A DNA stretch of 64,000 nt from Armatimonadota bacterium (GTDB taxonomy: Bacteria; Armatimonadota; UBA5829; DTJY01): assembly GCA_029907255.1 (NCBI GenBank), contig JARYMF010000012.1, forward strand, positions 1-64,000, read 5' to 3'. How positions within the stretch are numbered: position 1 is the stretch's first letter; each line of letters opens with the position of its first letter. Of the stretch, positions 16,706 through 25,451 are shown in pieces. The position numbers and the translations under genes are program-made. The notes under the pieces were generated by a model. The model was not told where the DNA came from and ran no database searches. It saw nothing but the letters and a program-made list of their open reading frames with translations.

Positions 16706-18621
16706 GAAAGATTCTTGAGAAGATAACTAAGCCAGCGGACCTAAAAGGTCTTTCGGCAGAGCAACTGAACACCCTTGCCGCGGAGATTCGAGAGGAAATA
16801 ATTAACGGCGTGGCAAAAAACGGTGGTCATCTCGCTTCGAATCTTGGAGTGGTTGAGCTAGCCACCGCTTTATATGCATGCTACGATTTGCCGAAAGACA
16901 TTGTTATATGGGACGTAGGACATCAGTGCTACCCCCATAAGCTTCTTACTGGCAGGTATCACCACTTCAAGACGCTTCGGCAGTTCGGCGGCATAAGTGG
17001 TTTTCCAAAGCGGAGCGAAAGCCCATATGACTTCTTTGGAACCGGTCATGCTAGCACGTCTATATCAGCTGCCCTTGGATTTGCAAAAGCACGCGATCTA
17101 AAGGGCACAAAAGAGCATGTGGTTGCAGTAATTGGCGATGGTGCGCTCACCGGTGGGCTTGCCTGGGAGGCACTAAATAATGCTGGCCAACTCAAGACGA
17201 GCCTAACGATTGTCCTCAATGACAATGAAATGTCTATTTCAAAAAGCGTGGGCGCGTTTGCAACTCATCTTAGCAAGCTACGCATGCTTCCGCTCTATAG
17301 GAAGATGGAGCATAGGGCGAAGGAAGTCATCGAAAGCTTGCCGGTAGGCGGTAAAACGATATCTCGAACTGCTGAGGGCATCCTTCATGGTGTGACACAC
17401 CTGATTGGGGCACAAGCTGGTATTATATTCGAAGAGCTTGGTTTTACATATCTTGGTCCAATAGACGGCCACGACATTAGCCTGCTTCTTGATGTTTTTT
17501 ACCATGTTAAGCAGATTGATGGGCCTGTGATAGTCCACGTCCTAACTACCAAAGGCAAAGGGTATGAACATGCTGAAAATAATGCACGAATGTTCCATGG
17601 AATCGCGCCATTCCAAGTGAAAGACGGCAAAGTCGAGCAAACATCAAGGTCGCTTACTTATACTGAGGCATTTGCCAATGCCTTGGTTGACCTTGCTGAG
17701 AAAGACGAGCGGATAGTTGCCGTGACGGCGGCGATGCCCGACGGCACAGGGCTAAGCAAATTTGCTGAGAAGTTCCCTGCGCGGTTTTACGATGTCGGCA
17801 TTGCCGAGCAGCATGCTGTAACATTTGCAGCTGGGCTTGCGGCTGCTGGGCTAAGACCAGTTGTTGCGGTGTATTCAACTTTTCTTCAGCGTGCGTATGA
17901 TCAAATTGTCCACGACGTATGCCTTCAAAAGCTCCCCGTTGTTTTTGCTATAGACCGTGCGGGACTAGTTGGCGACGACGGCCCAACGCATCATGGTGCT
18001 TTCGATCTCTCATATCTCCGCCATATCCCCAATCTCGTTTTGGCGGCGCCAGCTGATGTCGCAGAGCTTCGTGATATGCTTGCACTTGCTTTCTCTTATG
18101 ATGTGCCGTTTGCAATTAGATATCCGAGAGGTTCGGCGATAGATATTACTGCATACAGGTCTTCAGAACCCAGCGTTTCGATGGGCATGGCGGAATTGCT
18201 TGCCGAAGGAGATGATGTTTGTATAATTGCTGTTGGTCCAATTGTGGCATCGGCTCTGAGAGCTAGGGAGATCCTTCAAGAGTCGGGGGTTTCGGCGGCG
18301 GTGGTGAATGCTAGGTTCGTGAAGCCACTTGACTCCAAACTAATTCTCAGCCTTGTGTCCCAATGCCGACGATTGGTGCTTGTTGAGGAGAATGCAGTTC
18401 AGGGTGGCTTTGGCAGCGCAGTTCTTGAATTGCTTGCCGCCTCGGGAATAGGCGATGTGGATGTCAGGCAAATTGGCCTTCCGGATGAGTTTGCCGCTCA
18501 CGGTGCAACTTCAATGCTTTACGAGCTTTATGGTTTGGATGCCGAGCATATCGCGGCAGTTGCACTTGAGTTAGTAACGAGAAAGTCTAGCGGTCTTGAA
18601 ATTAAAGAGATAAGAGGTTGA
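16702..18621 (+). CDS. dxs: 1-deoxy-D-xylulose-5-phosphate synthase, apparent ATA start
   Basis: 639 residues if begun at ATA 16702. Thiamine-diphosphate motifs are clear (GDGALTGGLAWEALNNAG), as are GGHLASNLGVVELATAL, GTGHASTS at the substrate pocket, DVGIAEQHAVTFAAGLAAAG and the transketolase C-domain (VEENAVQGGFGSAVLE). It condenses pyruvate and glyceraldehyde-3-phosphate, the first step of the MEP pathway. The first ATG/GTG/TTG in frame is GTG 16810, which would drop 36 residues including the conserved KILEKITKPADLKGLSAEQL segment. Upstream of that, the frame is open to a TGA at 16693. A strong AGGAAGGTGA ribosome site ends six bases before ATA 16702, which overlaps the upstream stop as ATAG. 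See findings. Confidence 0.92.
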   Translation: MGKILEKITKPADLKGLSAEQLNTLAAEIREEIINGVAKNGGHLASNLGVVELATALYACYDLPKDIVIWDVGHQCYPHKLLTGRYHHFKTLRQFGGISGFPKRSESPYDFFGTGHASTSISAALGFAKARDLKGTKEHVVAVIGDGALTGGLAWEALNNAGQLKTSLTIVLNDNEMSISKSVGAFATHLSKLRMLPLYRKMEHRAKEVIESLPVGGKTISRTAEGILHGVTHLIGAQAGIIFEELGFTYLGPIDGHDISLLLDVFYHVKQIDGPVIVHVLTTKGKGYEHAENNARMFHGIAPFQVKDGKVEQTSRSLTYTEAFANALVDLAEKDERIVAVTAAMPDGTGLSKFAEKFPARFYDVGIAEQHAVTFAAGLAAAGLRPVVAVYSTFLQRAYDQIVHDVCLQKLPVVFAIDRAGLVGDDGPTHHGAFDLSYLRHIPNLVLAAPADVAELRDMLALAFSYDVPFAIRYPRGSAIDITAYRSSEPSVSMGMAELLAEGDDVCIIAVGPIVASALRAREILQESGVSAAVVNARFVKPLDSKLILSLVSQCRRLVLVEENAVQGGFGSAVLELLAASGIGDVDVRQIGLPDEFAAHGATSMLYELYGLDAEHIAAVALELVTRKSSGLEIKEIRG

Positions 18622-18630
18622 ATATAACTA

Positions 18631-19668
18631 TCATATATTATCAGGCCGAATATCAAACAGCATATTCTCAAGTGCTAATTGAGCAGTGACATTTCCAGCC
18701 AAGTATCGCCGTGTGTCCATTATTGACTTAATTGCCGCTTGAAGCCGCTCTCTTGTATAGAGAACCACCTGCTCTTTCAAATCATCCACCATGTCAATAT
18801 TGCAAACTGGCGCGTCGTTTCCCCGAATCTTAAGCGAAAGAAGGTCAGAATACCAGGAAAGGATGTAGTCCAGCAGTCTGTGGAGCCTTCCAATTCGCGT
18901 GCGTTCGTCGGTATCCGACTGTGTTCCTTCGGCCATCTTGCGAATTGTCTCGGCGGTCTTGAATGCTAGTACTGGTGGCGAGGTGGGCCAATTGCGGATG
19001 AGTCCTAGCACAGCAGCTCGGTCCTCAAGCATCGCAGGGTCGGATGCCATGCGTATTGCTCGACCGATGGCGCCTTGTGAGCATGCAGCGATTAGCTTTA
19101 CTTTTTCCTCGGGAAGGTCGAAATTTCTTTTTAACATCGCTTCGACCTCAGACGTCGAAGCTCGCATAAACCTTATTGTTCTGCACCTCGACCGGATGGT
19201 TGGAAGGAGAAGGGTGGGGTTGCAGGATAGCAGAATGAGGACGGCATAGGAGGGTGGTTCCTCTAGGATTTTAAGAATTGCATTTTCAGAGCTGGGGTTC
19301 AGGGTGTCTGCTTGTTCGATAATTACAACAGACCAACGGCCTCCAAGAGGTGCGAATTGAAGGCTCTTGATCATCTCTCGCATTTGGTCAATCTTTGTCT
19401 GGTCGCCTTCTGGGGTGATGATTCGGACATCGGAGTGTGTGCCGGCTTCTATCCGCCTGCAAGATATACATGTGCCGCACGCATCCTCGTTATTTTCGAA
19501 GGTTTTGTTGACGCAGTTTAGCGCAGATGCAAATGCAAGAGCGGTTGCCATCTTGCCGGTATTTGCTGGACCTACGAAAAGATAGGCATGTGCAACTTCG
19601 CCGCGTCGAAGCGAGAATTTAAGTGCACGAATGGCACCTTCTTGACCTTCAATGTCAGAAAACCTCAT
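18631..19668 (-). CDS. holB: DNA polymerase III delta-prime subunit
   Basis: 345 residues. The AAA+ clamp-loader fold is recognisable: FSDIEGQEGAIRALKFSLRR, Walker-A-like VGPANTGKM (Met where Thr/Ser is usual, so nucleotide binding may be lost, as in other delta-prime subunits), a zinc module built from ACGTCISC and an upstream Cys, and SENAILKILEEPP (sensor-like helix). The sequence PTIRSRCRTIRF completes the family pattern. It is part of the clamp loader that places the beta clamp on primed DNA. It starts one base after the darA stop, and its stop is nine bases from that of convergent dxs. The order tmk-darA-holB is conserved in Firmicutes. Confidence 0.9.
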   Translation of the reverse strand: MRFSDIEGQEGAIRALKFSLRRGEVAHAYLFVGPANTGKMATALAFASALNCVNKTFENNEDACGTCISCRRIEAGTHSDVRIITPEGDQTKIDQMREMIKSLQFAPLGGRWSVVIIEQADTLNPSSENAILKILEEPPSYAVLILLSCNPTLLLPTIRSRCRTIRFMRASTSEVEAMLKRNFDLPEEKVKLIAACSQGAIGRAIRMASDPAMLEDRAAVLGLIRNWPTSPPVLAFKTAETIRKMAEGTQSDTDERTRIGRLHRLLDYILSWYSDLLSLKIRGNDAPVCNIDMVDDLKEQVVLYTRERLQAAIKSIMDTRRYLAGNVTAQLALENMLFDIRPDNI

Positions 19669-19669
19669 G

Positions 19670-19999
19670 TCAGAACCGTTCGAAGCGTTCTACATCCACA
19701 ACAAAGACGACTGCGCCGCCGACAAGCACTTTTACAGGGCTTGGCATAAATACGCCTACCGGACCGGCATCTGGTGGGATGAAATTTGCATATTGCTCGC
19801 GGGTTTTGCAGCTATCTCGGATTACGCCAAGCAACTCTTCCAGCCGCTTTTCCTCGACGCCTATGAGAAAAGTGACGTTACCATCGCGAAGAAAACCACC
19901 AGTGCTTGCCAGCTTTGTAAACTTAAAGTTTGAGCGGAGGAGAGCCTCCGAAATCCTTGCTTTGTCTCTGTCGTGGATGACTGTGATGACTAGTTTCAT
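19670..19999 (-). CDS. darA: Cyclic-di-AMP receptor DarA/PstA (DUF970)
   Basis: 109 residues from ATG 19999, chosen for the GGGAGG site six bases upstream; a longer frame to 20083 would lie inside tmk. The PII-like fold of the family is evident: MKLVITVIHDRDKARISEAL, FKFTKLASTGGFLRDGNVTF, then a loop and KVLVGGAVVFVVDVERFERF. The KLASTGGFL block forms the c-di-AMP pocket in characterised homologues. It is thought to report c-di-AMP level; its downstream partner is unknown even in Bacillus. It implies that c-di-AMP signalling exists in this organism. It lies between tmk and holB with 19-bp and 1-bp gaps. Confidence 0.92.
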   Translation of the reverse strand: MKLVITVIHDRDKARISEALLRSNFKFTKLASTGGFLRDGNVTFLIGVEEKRLEELLGVIRDSCKTREQYANFIPPDAGPVGVFMPSPVKVLVGGAVVFVVDVERFERF

Positions 20000-20018
20000 T
20001 TTGGCCTCCCACAAGGTA

Positions 20019-20639
20019 TTATATTGGCAATCCGAGCTTTTCCGCAACATGGCGTAAGATTTCCTGGTGGACTGTCTTGACATCGCGGGATGAATCTATG
20101 ACGACAATTCTGTTGGGGTTTAGCCTTGCCTCTTCCAGAAAGCCGGCGCGAACTCGCTGATGATATTCAATGGACTTGCGCTCGATTCTATTCCACCTGC
20201 GCTGGCGTCGGAGGCCTGTCTCAACATCAATATCGAGGAGCAAAGTGAGGTGCGGCATCAAACCGTTTGTTGCAAAGTGATTTAGTTGACGAATAAGCTC
20301 TAAGTCGAAGCCACTGCCGTAGCCTTGGTATGCGGTTGTTGAGTCAATATACCTGGCGCATATGATGGTAACGCCAGCCTCAAGGCTCGGGCGGATTACT
20401 CTTTCCGTATGTTGGGCACGTGCGGCTAGATAAAGGAAAAGCTCGGTTCTATCGGTTATCTCATCGTCTGCTCCTTGGAGGAGAATGTTCCTAATTTTTT
20501 CGCTGATTGGGTCGCCGCCAGGCTCTCGCGTTAGCTTTACTTTGATTCCATGTTTTATTAGGGCATCGGCAAGCATTTCGGCCTGCGTCGACTTGCCGGA
20601 TCCTTCTGGCCCTTCCAAAGTTATGAAATAAGCATCCAC
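20019..20639 (-). CDS. tmk: Thymidylate kinase with altered DR motif
   Basis: 206 residues from GTG 20639, with TGGAG upstream. The P-loop LEGPEGSGKSTQAE, TREPGG and TAYQGYGSGFDLELI are typical. LRRQRRWNRIERKSIEYHQRV is the lid and following helix. It phosphorylates dTMP to dTDP. The usual DRYxDS motif reads ARYIDSTTAYQG: the aspartate that normally precedes the arginine is alanine (GCC), a single-base difference from Asp. It is first in tmk-darA-holB, with a TATAAT (20679-20674, minus) 35 bases upstream and a weak -35. Confidence 0.93.
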   Translation of the reverse strand: MDAYFITLEGPEGSGKSTQAEMLADALIKHGIKVKLTREPGGDPISEKIRNILLQGADDEITDRTELFLYLAARAQHTERVIRPSLEAGVTIICARYIDSTTAYQGYGSGFDLELIRQLNHFATNGLMPHLTLLLDIDVETGLRRQRRWNRIERKSIEYHQRVRAGFLEEARLNPNRIVVIDSSRDVKTVHQEILRHVAEKLGLPI

Positions 20640-20673
20640 ATATGTCTCCAGGCAATGTTTTTTTTCTTAAATA

Positions 20674-20679
20674 ATTATA
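20674..20679 (-). promoter_or_regulatory. Putative -10 for the tmk-darA-holB operon
   Basis: TATAAT on the minus strand, 35 bases before GTG 20639. The -35 at 17 bp reads TTCAGG, which is weak. Confidence 0.35.
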
Positions 20680-20783
20680 AATGAAAGCGGCTTAATCCTG
20701 AAATTTTCAAAAGCATTTGCCTAAGCCATACACTTTTTACTCTTAGATCTTGGTTGTTTGTGGGGGGACACTGAGAAATTATG

Positions 20784-22313
20784 TTATGGTCTCATGATTC
20801 TTACGCGACGAAATGGCTCGGTTCCAACGCTTTCTGAGATGAGTTTATTTTCTGCGGCAAGTTGATGTTGTAGCCGCCTGATGTAACTGCTTTGCGGCAT
20901 TAGTTCCGCCATTTCCTCGCCCGCCAGAACCCGTTCTATTGCTTCCTCTGCCTCACGGAGCGCAAGCTCTTCGTTTTCAAATTCCGAAACCTTGAATATC
21001 GTCTTGAGAACCGTTGCTATTTGGGTGTACGTGTTGCTTTTGACGATATATGTAGGAATTTCGCGTTCAGTAGCATCTTTCAATTTAGCGGGTTCTTTCC
21101 TAGCATGTGCTTTGAGGGTAATGATTACATCTGCCTCTCGCCAATCTTTGGTGATGTATGCAGGGACTTTAAGTTCTCGAATTGCTCGTTCGAGCCTATT
21201 CCTACTTACACCATAGGGGAAAATTCGAACTGTCTGGGGTAGGGGTTTGGCTTGAGGAATTGGCGGCACCAGTGTGCCTACCTCTTCGGGAGCTCGCACA
21301 TCGAGGTCGGCTTCTTGGACAACCTCAACTTCGCCCTCAGGGTTTCTGATGCGGATTTCAGGGCGAGGAGGTGTGCCACGCAGTAGCTTATCCACAACCT
21401 TCGCCACGTCGTGGTGAATGGCTAGCTTGTCAACTTCCATGATTTCTATGACTATGTCGAATGTCGGTGGTGCTTTTCGCTCTAGCACCGTTTTTTGTGT
21501 GCCTCTCCGCTTTGCCTCCTCGTCGCTAAGGGTTACTGCTTGGATGCCTCCGACAAGGTCGGAAAGAGTGGGGTTCATCAGTAGGTTTTCGAGCGAGTTG
21601 CCGTGGGCAGTTGCAATGAGCTGTACCCCTCGCTCAGCAATTGTTCGCGCTGCAAATGCTTCAGCTTCCGTGCCAATTTCGTCAATAACTATGACCTCAG
21701 GCATGTGATTTTCAACTGCTTCAATCATGACCGCATGTTGGAGCTCGGGTGACATAACTTGCATGCGGCGAGCATGTCCAATGGCTGGATGTGGTATATC
21801 TCCGTCGCCAGCTATTTCATTTGAGGTATCCACGACGACGACGCGCTTTTTAAACTCGTCGCTTAAGACGCGGGCAACTTCGCGTAGCTTGGTAGTTTTT
21901 CCGACGCCTGGGCGACCTAGCAAGAGGATGCTCTTACCGCTCTCCACGACGTCGCGAATTATGTCTATGGTGCCATATACAGCACGGCCAATTCGGCATG
22001 TAAGGCCGACTATTTTTCCTTGGCGGTTGCGTATGGCGGAAATGCGGTGTAAAGTGCGCTCGATTCCAGCTCTATTGTCTTTTCCAAATGCTCCGACCCG
22101 GGAGACTACGTAGTCAATATCCTCAGAAGTAACTTCTATATCGCAAAGCTCCAGTACCCTAAGTGGAAACCGGGCTTCGGCAGGCCTGCCGAGGTCAAGA
22201 ACAATCTCCAACAGCTCGTCCAGGTCTGGTTGGTCCTGAAGGCAAGCACGAATGTGCGTCGGCAGGACATCGAGTAGCTGATCGAGGTTGTCAGTTATTT
22301 GCTCCTGGCGCAT
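20784..22313 (-). CDS. SpoIIIAA-like AAA ATPase with C-terminal R3H domain (Ycf45 family)
   Basis: 509 residues from ATG 22313 (GAAAGGA six bases upstream; an in-frame ATG at 22328 lies before that site). An N-terminal helical region ([20 protein letters not shown]) leads to a RecA/AAA core: Walker [19 protein letters not shown], the switch [18 protein letters not shown], Walker [15 protein letters not shown] and [15 protein letters not shown]. The last 90 residues include an R3H single-stranded nucleic-acid domain ([20 protein letters not shown], with R-x3-H). This is the Ycf45/SpoIIIAA-like family widespread in cyanobacteria and plastids. Its function is not established; nucleic-acid binding with ATP hydrolysis is implied. 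It is transcribed alone. Confidence 0.88.
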   Translation of the reverse strand: MRQEQITDNLDQLLDVLPTHIRACLQDQPDLDELLEIVLDLGRPAEARFPLRVLELCDIEVTSEDIDYVVSRVGAFGKDNRAGIERTLHRISAIRNRQGKIVGLTCRIGRAVYGTIDIIRDVVESGKSILLLGRPGVGKTTKLREVARVLSDEFKKRVVVVDTSNEIAGDGDIPHPAIGHARRMQVMSPELQHAVMIEAVENHMPEVIVIDEIGTEAEAFAARTIAERGVQLIATAHGNSLENLLMNPTLSDLVGGIQAVTLSDEEAKRRGTQKTVLERKAPPTFDIVIEIMEVDKLAIHHDVAKVVDKLLRGTPPRPEIRIRNPEGEVEVVQEADLDVRAPEEVGTLVPPIPQAKPLPQTVRIFPYGVSRNRLERAIRELKVPAYITKDWREADVIITLKAHARKEPAKLKDATEREIPTYIVKSNTYTQIATVLKTIFKVSEFENEELALREAEEAIERVLAGEEMAELMPQSSYIRRLQHQLAAENKLISESVGTEPFRRVRIMRP

Positions 22314-22461
22314 GCGCGTCCTTTCCATTGTAGATGTCTAATGACCAAAGGGGGTGCGCATCCCAAAAATTCCTTACCCAATATGCGCCGTTTACACAAC
22401 TATGTTCTGCAAACTCTACGAAATTCCTGCTGAATTTCATAGTACATCAGCAATAATAGCA

Positions 22462-22493
22462 AGAGAGCGAACCTATTCTAAAGTCCGCTCTCT
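22462..22493 (-). terminator. Stem-loop after the first pseudopilin gene
   Basis: AGAGAGCG (22462-22469) pairs with CGCTCTCT (22486-22493) around 16 nt, 34 bases past the stop of the 22527-23240 gene. Read leftward it is followed by an AU-rich stretch rather than a clean U-run. Confidence 0.45.
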
Positions 22494-22526
22494 ATGTCTT
22501 ACTTTATTCGCCACTTGAAAGTTGCA

Positions 22527-23240
22527 TTAATTATTGGCTGGTTTGGGCCCTGACATGCGGCACCATACATTTCCAACGTAGCCGAGTTCGTCAACGTTGT
22601 TATCCTTTAAAAGATAACGCTCATTTGTCATTGCGCTTACGTGGCCGTCAATCCAGAGCACGTTGTTCAGGCCGTTGTGCCGTCCTGGCGGTGCTATGTA
22701 GTTCAAGGGCGGGTTTGGTGTGGCGGCGAAGAATGTACCCTTCTGTCCGCCAGGCCAACATGTTTCGGCTATTCGCACTGTCTGTGCGGGATAGCGTACC
22801 TTGCTTAATGGTACGACTCGAGCATCGCTTCCATCGAGTTTGTACCAGCCACCGCAGTAGACGTTCATGCCATATGACCGCTCCGCAGACCAGGAGGCTA
22901 CTTCGTCCGCTTCAAAGCTTGGGCATCTGTAGATTTTTCCCAAGTTCGTGCCTGTCATCCTACCCCCTTCGATTTGTTTTAGATAGGGGTCAAGCAATTG
23001 CGGCCAGTGTGCTCCTGCCCAGTCGAAAGGTGCGCCCCATGGAACGAGGACGTCATCCCAGTCAGACTGGTACATTTCGGCGGCTACGCCGAGCTGCTTT
23101 AGGTTGTTGGCACAAGTTGTCTGCATTGCCCTTTCTCGGGCTTTCGCGAACACAGGGAATAATATTGCCGCGAGAATGATAATAATTGCTATGACCACAA
23201 GCAACTCGATGAGTGTAAAGCCTTTCTTTCCACTCGCCAT
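22527..23240 (-). CDS. DUF1559 (H-X9-DG) type II pseudopilin-like protein
   Basis: 237 residues. The prepilin leader MASGKKG is followed by [20 protein letters not shown], with cleavage expected before Phe and Glu at mature position 5. A globular domain then ends in the H-X9-DG motif ([14 protein letters not shown]). Prepilin peptidase would process it for assembly into type II secretion or type IV pilus-like fibres. It is closely related to the 23503-24207 product throughout: both carry [20 protein letters not shown] and [11 protein letters not shown], and both end in PKPANN. A GAAGGAGGGA site precedes the start. No pilus assembly genes are in the window. Confidence 0.88.
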   Translation of the reverse strand: MASGKKGFTLIELLVVIAIIIILAAILFPVFAKARERAMQTTCANNLKQLGVAAEMYQSDWDDVLVPWGAPFDWAGAHWPQLLDPYLKQIEGGRMTGTNLGKIYRCPSFEADEVASWSAERSYGMNVYCGGWYKLDGSDARVVPLSKVRYPAQTVRIAETCWPGGQKGTFFAATPNPPLNYIAPPGRHNGLNNVLWIDGHVSAMTNERYLLKDNNVDELGYVGNVWCRMSGPKPANN

Positions 23241-23341
23241 TTCCGATCTCCCTCCTTCTTTTTAAGAGTCATTTATTAGAAGGTAACCTAATTTGTAAGG
23301 CTTGTTCAGCCCTCTGCTTTCAAATGCTATCTTCTACTTTA

Positions 23342-23370
23342 ATTTTACTACAAAGCTTCTCTTTAAGCAA
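23342..23370 (-). promoter_or_regulatory. Promoter for the 22527-23240 pseudopilin gene
   Basis: On the minus strand TTGCTT (23370-23365), 17 bp, TAAAAT (23347-23342), about 100 bases before the ATG. Confidence 0.45.
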
Positions 23371-23436
23371 GCTTTTTTTTGCAATCTATGGCGATTGGGA
23401 CGCCAGTAATTGATTTTTCAAGTTCAAAGGTCTAAG

Positions 23437-23470
23437 AAAAAGGCGGGCCGTACCCGGTGCCCGCCTTTTT
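23437..23470 (-). terminator. Bidirectional terminator after the second pseudopilin gene
   Basis: GGCGGGC (23442-23448) pairs with GCCCGCC (23459-23465), flanked by five A and five T residues, 33 bases past the stop of the 23503-24207 gene. It separates the two near-duplicate pseudopilin genes. Confidence 0.85.
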
Positions 23471-23502
23471 CTTAAATTATTGCCAAGTTTACGTTCATTC
23501 CA

Positions 23503-24207
23503 TTAATTATTGGCCGGCTTCGGACCTTCTAACCTGCACCATACGTTTGGCCCACCTGGTCCTGTGCCGTTATCCCTCAGCATGTAGCGCTCATTTGTCA
23601 TTGCACTTACATGACCGTCTATCCAAAGCACATTATTTAGGCCGTTGTGCCTACCCGGGGGAGCAACGCCATCCGTTCGAGTGGGGTATGGTGCGAAGAA
23701 GGTTCCCTTCTGAGCCGCTCCCCACCATGTCTCGGCTATGCGGACAGTCTGCGCCGGATAGTGTACCTTTGAAAGCGGAACAACTACAGCGGTTTTCGGG
23801 TCGCTCATCCATCCACCGCAGAAGGGGTTCATGCCATATGAGCGTTCCGCAGACCAGGATGCTACTTCATCCTCCACTGCGCTTGGGCACTTAAATACTT
23901 TGCCCAATTTGCCTTCTGTATCCATTGTGTCGCCCATTATCTGCTTTAGATATGGGTTTAGCAGTGTGGGCCACATGCCTTGCCCCCACTGGAATGGAGC
24001 GCCGTAAGGAACGAGGACGTCATCCCAGTCAGACTGGTACATTTCGGCGGCTACGCCGAGCTGCTTTAGATTGTTGGCACAAGTTGTCTGCATTGCCCTC
24101 TCTCGAGCTTTCGCGAACACAGGGAATAGGATTGCCGCAAGAATGATAATAATGGCAATTACGACCAGCAGCTCAATTAGGGTAAAACCCTTCTGTTTAC
24201 CAACCAT
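23503..24207 (-). CDS. DUF1559 (H-X9-DG) pseudopilin-like protein, duplicate of its neighbour
   Basis: 234 residues from ATG 24207, which has GGGAGGGA upstream (an in-frame ATG at 24222 lies before this site). Leader MVGKQKG, then [20 protein letters not shown] and the same globular fold as the 22527 gene. The motif [14 protein letters not shown] and the terminal PKPANN are identical. Differences cluster in the middle (residues about 65-165). DNA identity is also visible over long stretches, which points to a tandem duplication. A strong terminator follows. Its upstream gap from the third pseudopilin is about 95 bp and holds a long hairpin, so it may be cotranscribed at a lower level. Confidence 0.88.
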   Translation of the reverse strand: MVGKQKGFTLIELLVVIAIIIILAAILFPVFAKARERAMQTTCANNLKQLGVAAEMYQSDWDDVLVPYGAPFQWGQGMWPTLLNPYLKQIMGDTMDTEGKLGKVFKCPSAVEDEVASWSAERSYGMNPFCGGWMSDPKTAVVVPLSKVHYPAQTVRIAETWWGAAQKGTFFAPYPTRTDGVAPPGRHNGLNNVLWIDGHVSAMTNERYMLRDNGTGPGGPNVWCRLEGPKPANN

Positions 24208-24252
24208 TTTATTCCCTCCCATCTGTCCCCGTATTGTCTTGGGACTATTGGA

Positions 24253-24290
24253 GAGCAGGGAATGGGTTGGGCTTGAACCATGCCCTGCTC
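24253..24290 (-). terminator. Long hairpin between pseudopilin genes
   Basis: GAGCAGGG (24253-24260) pairs with CCCTGCTC (24283-24290); ATGG/CCAT extend the stem inside a one-by-one mismatch. It has no U-run, so it may stabilise mRNA ends or attenuate transcription into the downstream gene. Confidence 0.5.
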
Positions 24291-24302
24291 CCTAAAAATT
24301 AA

Positions 24303-25139
24303 TTACAATCTATCCCACAGCCTGTTATCTGGGGCTTTTCCTTGTTCGCGGTTTCTTGGGTCCTGGCTTCTATTGCCATACCAAAGACCTGCAGCAACAA
24401 GTTCTTGGGTGTCGCGCGTTGAGGTGTGCCCATCACACCAGGCGACATTGGTTTTGTTATTGTGCCTTGGCCTCACGTACTGATTCGCAGAAATTTGCGA
24501 TCCCTTAGTATTAGTCGAGTCAGGGTTTGGTGGGACCGGGTCAACGAAGCCGTAGGGCGGAAATGCCCATACCGTTGCGTTCTCCACTAGCAGGATTGTC
24601 TCAGATGGGTTCACTATCCGTCCCAATCTGGCGGCTCCCCAGTTGAACTTGTAGCTTCCTGCATATGGGTTGGTTTTGGTATCACCAAACTTATACGGCA
24701 AACCAAGGAACAGGAAGTTATATCCGTAGCTAGCTTGGTCAGGTTGTCCTCTGCGAAGATAAACCTTCCAAACTTTGCTTGCATCGGGGCATACAAAACA
24801 ACCCCTCAGTACGCCGTCTACTACCTCTCCCGATTTTACATAGGGATCAATCCGAGATACCCAGGTCCGAGAAAGGAAAACAGGATCTGCGCCTACTAAG
24901 GTATAATCCCCATTGTACCTATCCCTAGGTATCTCTGTGCAAGGGAAGCGTTCGTCGTAGTCCGATGTATACATCTGGAACGCTTTGGCAAGCTGGTTCA
25001 AGTTGGACAAACACTGGCTTGATCGTGCCTTAGCCCTTGCTGATAAAAACACGGGGAAGAGAATCGCGGCCAAAATAGCAATGATTGCTATGACCACAAG
25101 CAACTCAATTAGGGTGAATCCTTTCTTTCGGTTTTTCAT
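24303..25139 (-). CDS. DUF1559 (H-X9-DG) pseudopilin-like protein, third copy
   Basis: 278 residues from ATG 25139, with GGAGG five bases upstream (an in-frame GTG at 25145 overlaps that site). The leader MKNRKKG precedes [20 protein letters not shown], then [20 protein letters not shown]. The H-X9-DG motif reads [14 protein letters not shown]. The globular part is longer and clearly diverged from the other two copies. It has its own consensus promoter and an unusual structured leader of about 220 nt. Probable envelope fibre or secretion subunit; whether the three copies form one apparatus is not known. Confidence 0.87.
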   Translation of the reverse strand: MKNRKKGFTLIELLVVIAIIAILAAILFPVFLSARAKARSSQCLSNLNQLAKAFQMYTSDYDERFPCTEIPRDRYNGDYTLVGADPVFLSRTWVSRIDPYVKSGEVVDGVLRGCFVCPDASKVWKVYLRRGQPDQASYGYNFLFLGLPYKFGDTKTNPYAGSYKFNWGAARLGRIVNPSETILLVENATVWAFPPYGFVDPVPPNPDSTNTKGSQISANQYVRPRHNNKTNVAWCDGHTSTRDTQELVAAGLWYGNRSQDPRNREQGKAPDNRLWDRL

Positions 25140-25145
25140 TTTCAC

Positions 25146-25366
25146 CTCCTCCTCCTAAATCAGTTGATAATGCGGCGGGTGCTTAGAGCAAATGTTATAC
25201 TCCTCACCACCCTTGGAGCGCGACTAGTACAATTGCTAGTTTTTGCTCCTACTTCCTCTGACGATGTAACCACATCGCAGAGTTCCATAGGATGGTGATG
25301 ATCTCTTCAGGAGCAAGAGCATGCTAATGTATACGTTTTCATTAGCTCCCAGCGCAATTTCCCCTT
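25146..25366 (-). ncRNA. Structured leader RNA upstream of the third pseudopilin gene
   Basis: The transcript from the promoter at 25401-25373 has about 220 untranslated bases with several exact stems. GCTAATG/CATTAGC is at 25346-25323. A closing stem TTGCTCCT/AGGAGCAA is at 25316-25309 with 25250-25243. Inside it are CTCTG-CGATGT with a GGTT loop (25282-25256, one bulged base) and a small CCAT/ATGG hairpin. ACTAG/CTAGT is at 25240-25223. Together they resemble a three-way junction flanked by hairpins. No known riboswitch consensus was recognised. Confidence 0.5.
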
Positions 25367-25372
25367 TCTCGT

Positions 25373-25401
25373 AGTCTACCAAATGTTTTTTAGTTTGTCA
25401 A
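25373..25401 (-). promoter_or_regulatory. Promoter for the third pseudopilin gene
   Basis: Minus strand TTGACA (25401-25396), 17-bp spacer, TAGACT (25378-25373). The predicted start is near 25366, leaving the long leader. The remainder of the 25140-25451 gap shows nothing else. Confidence 0.7.
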
Positions 25402-25451
25402 GGAAATTTTTGCCTGATTAGAAACTACTTATAATCTCGTCGCAAGTTATT

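Noticed and set aside
25146-25366. Known c-di-GMP (GEMM) or c-di-AMP riboswitch in the pseudopilin leader
   Set aside because: The conserved cores of these classes were not found, so it is listed only as an unassigned structured RNA.
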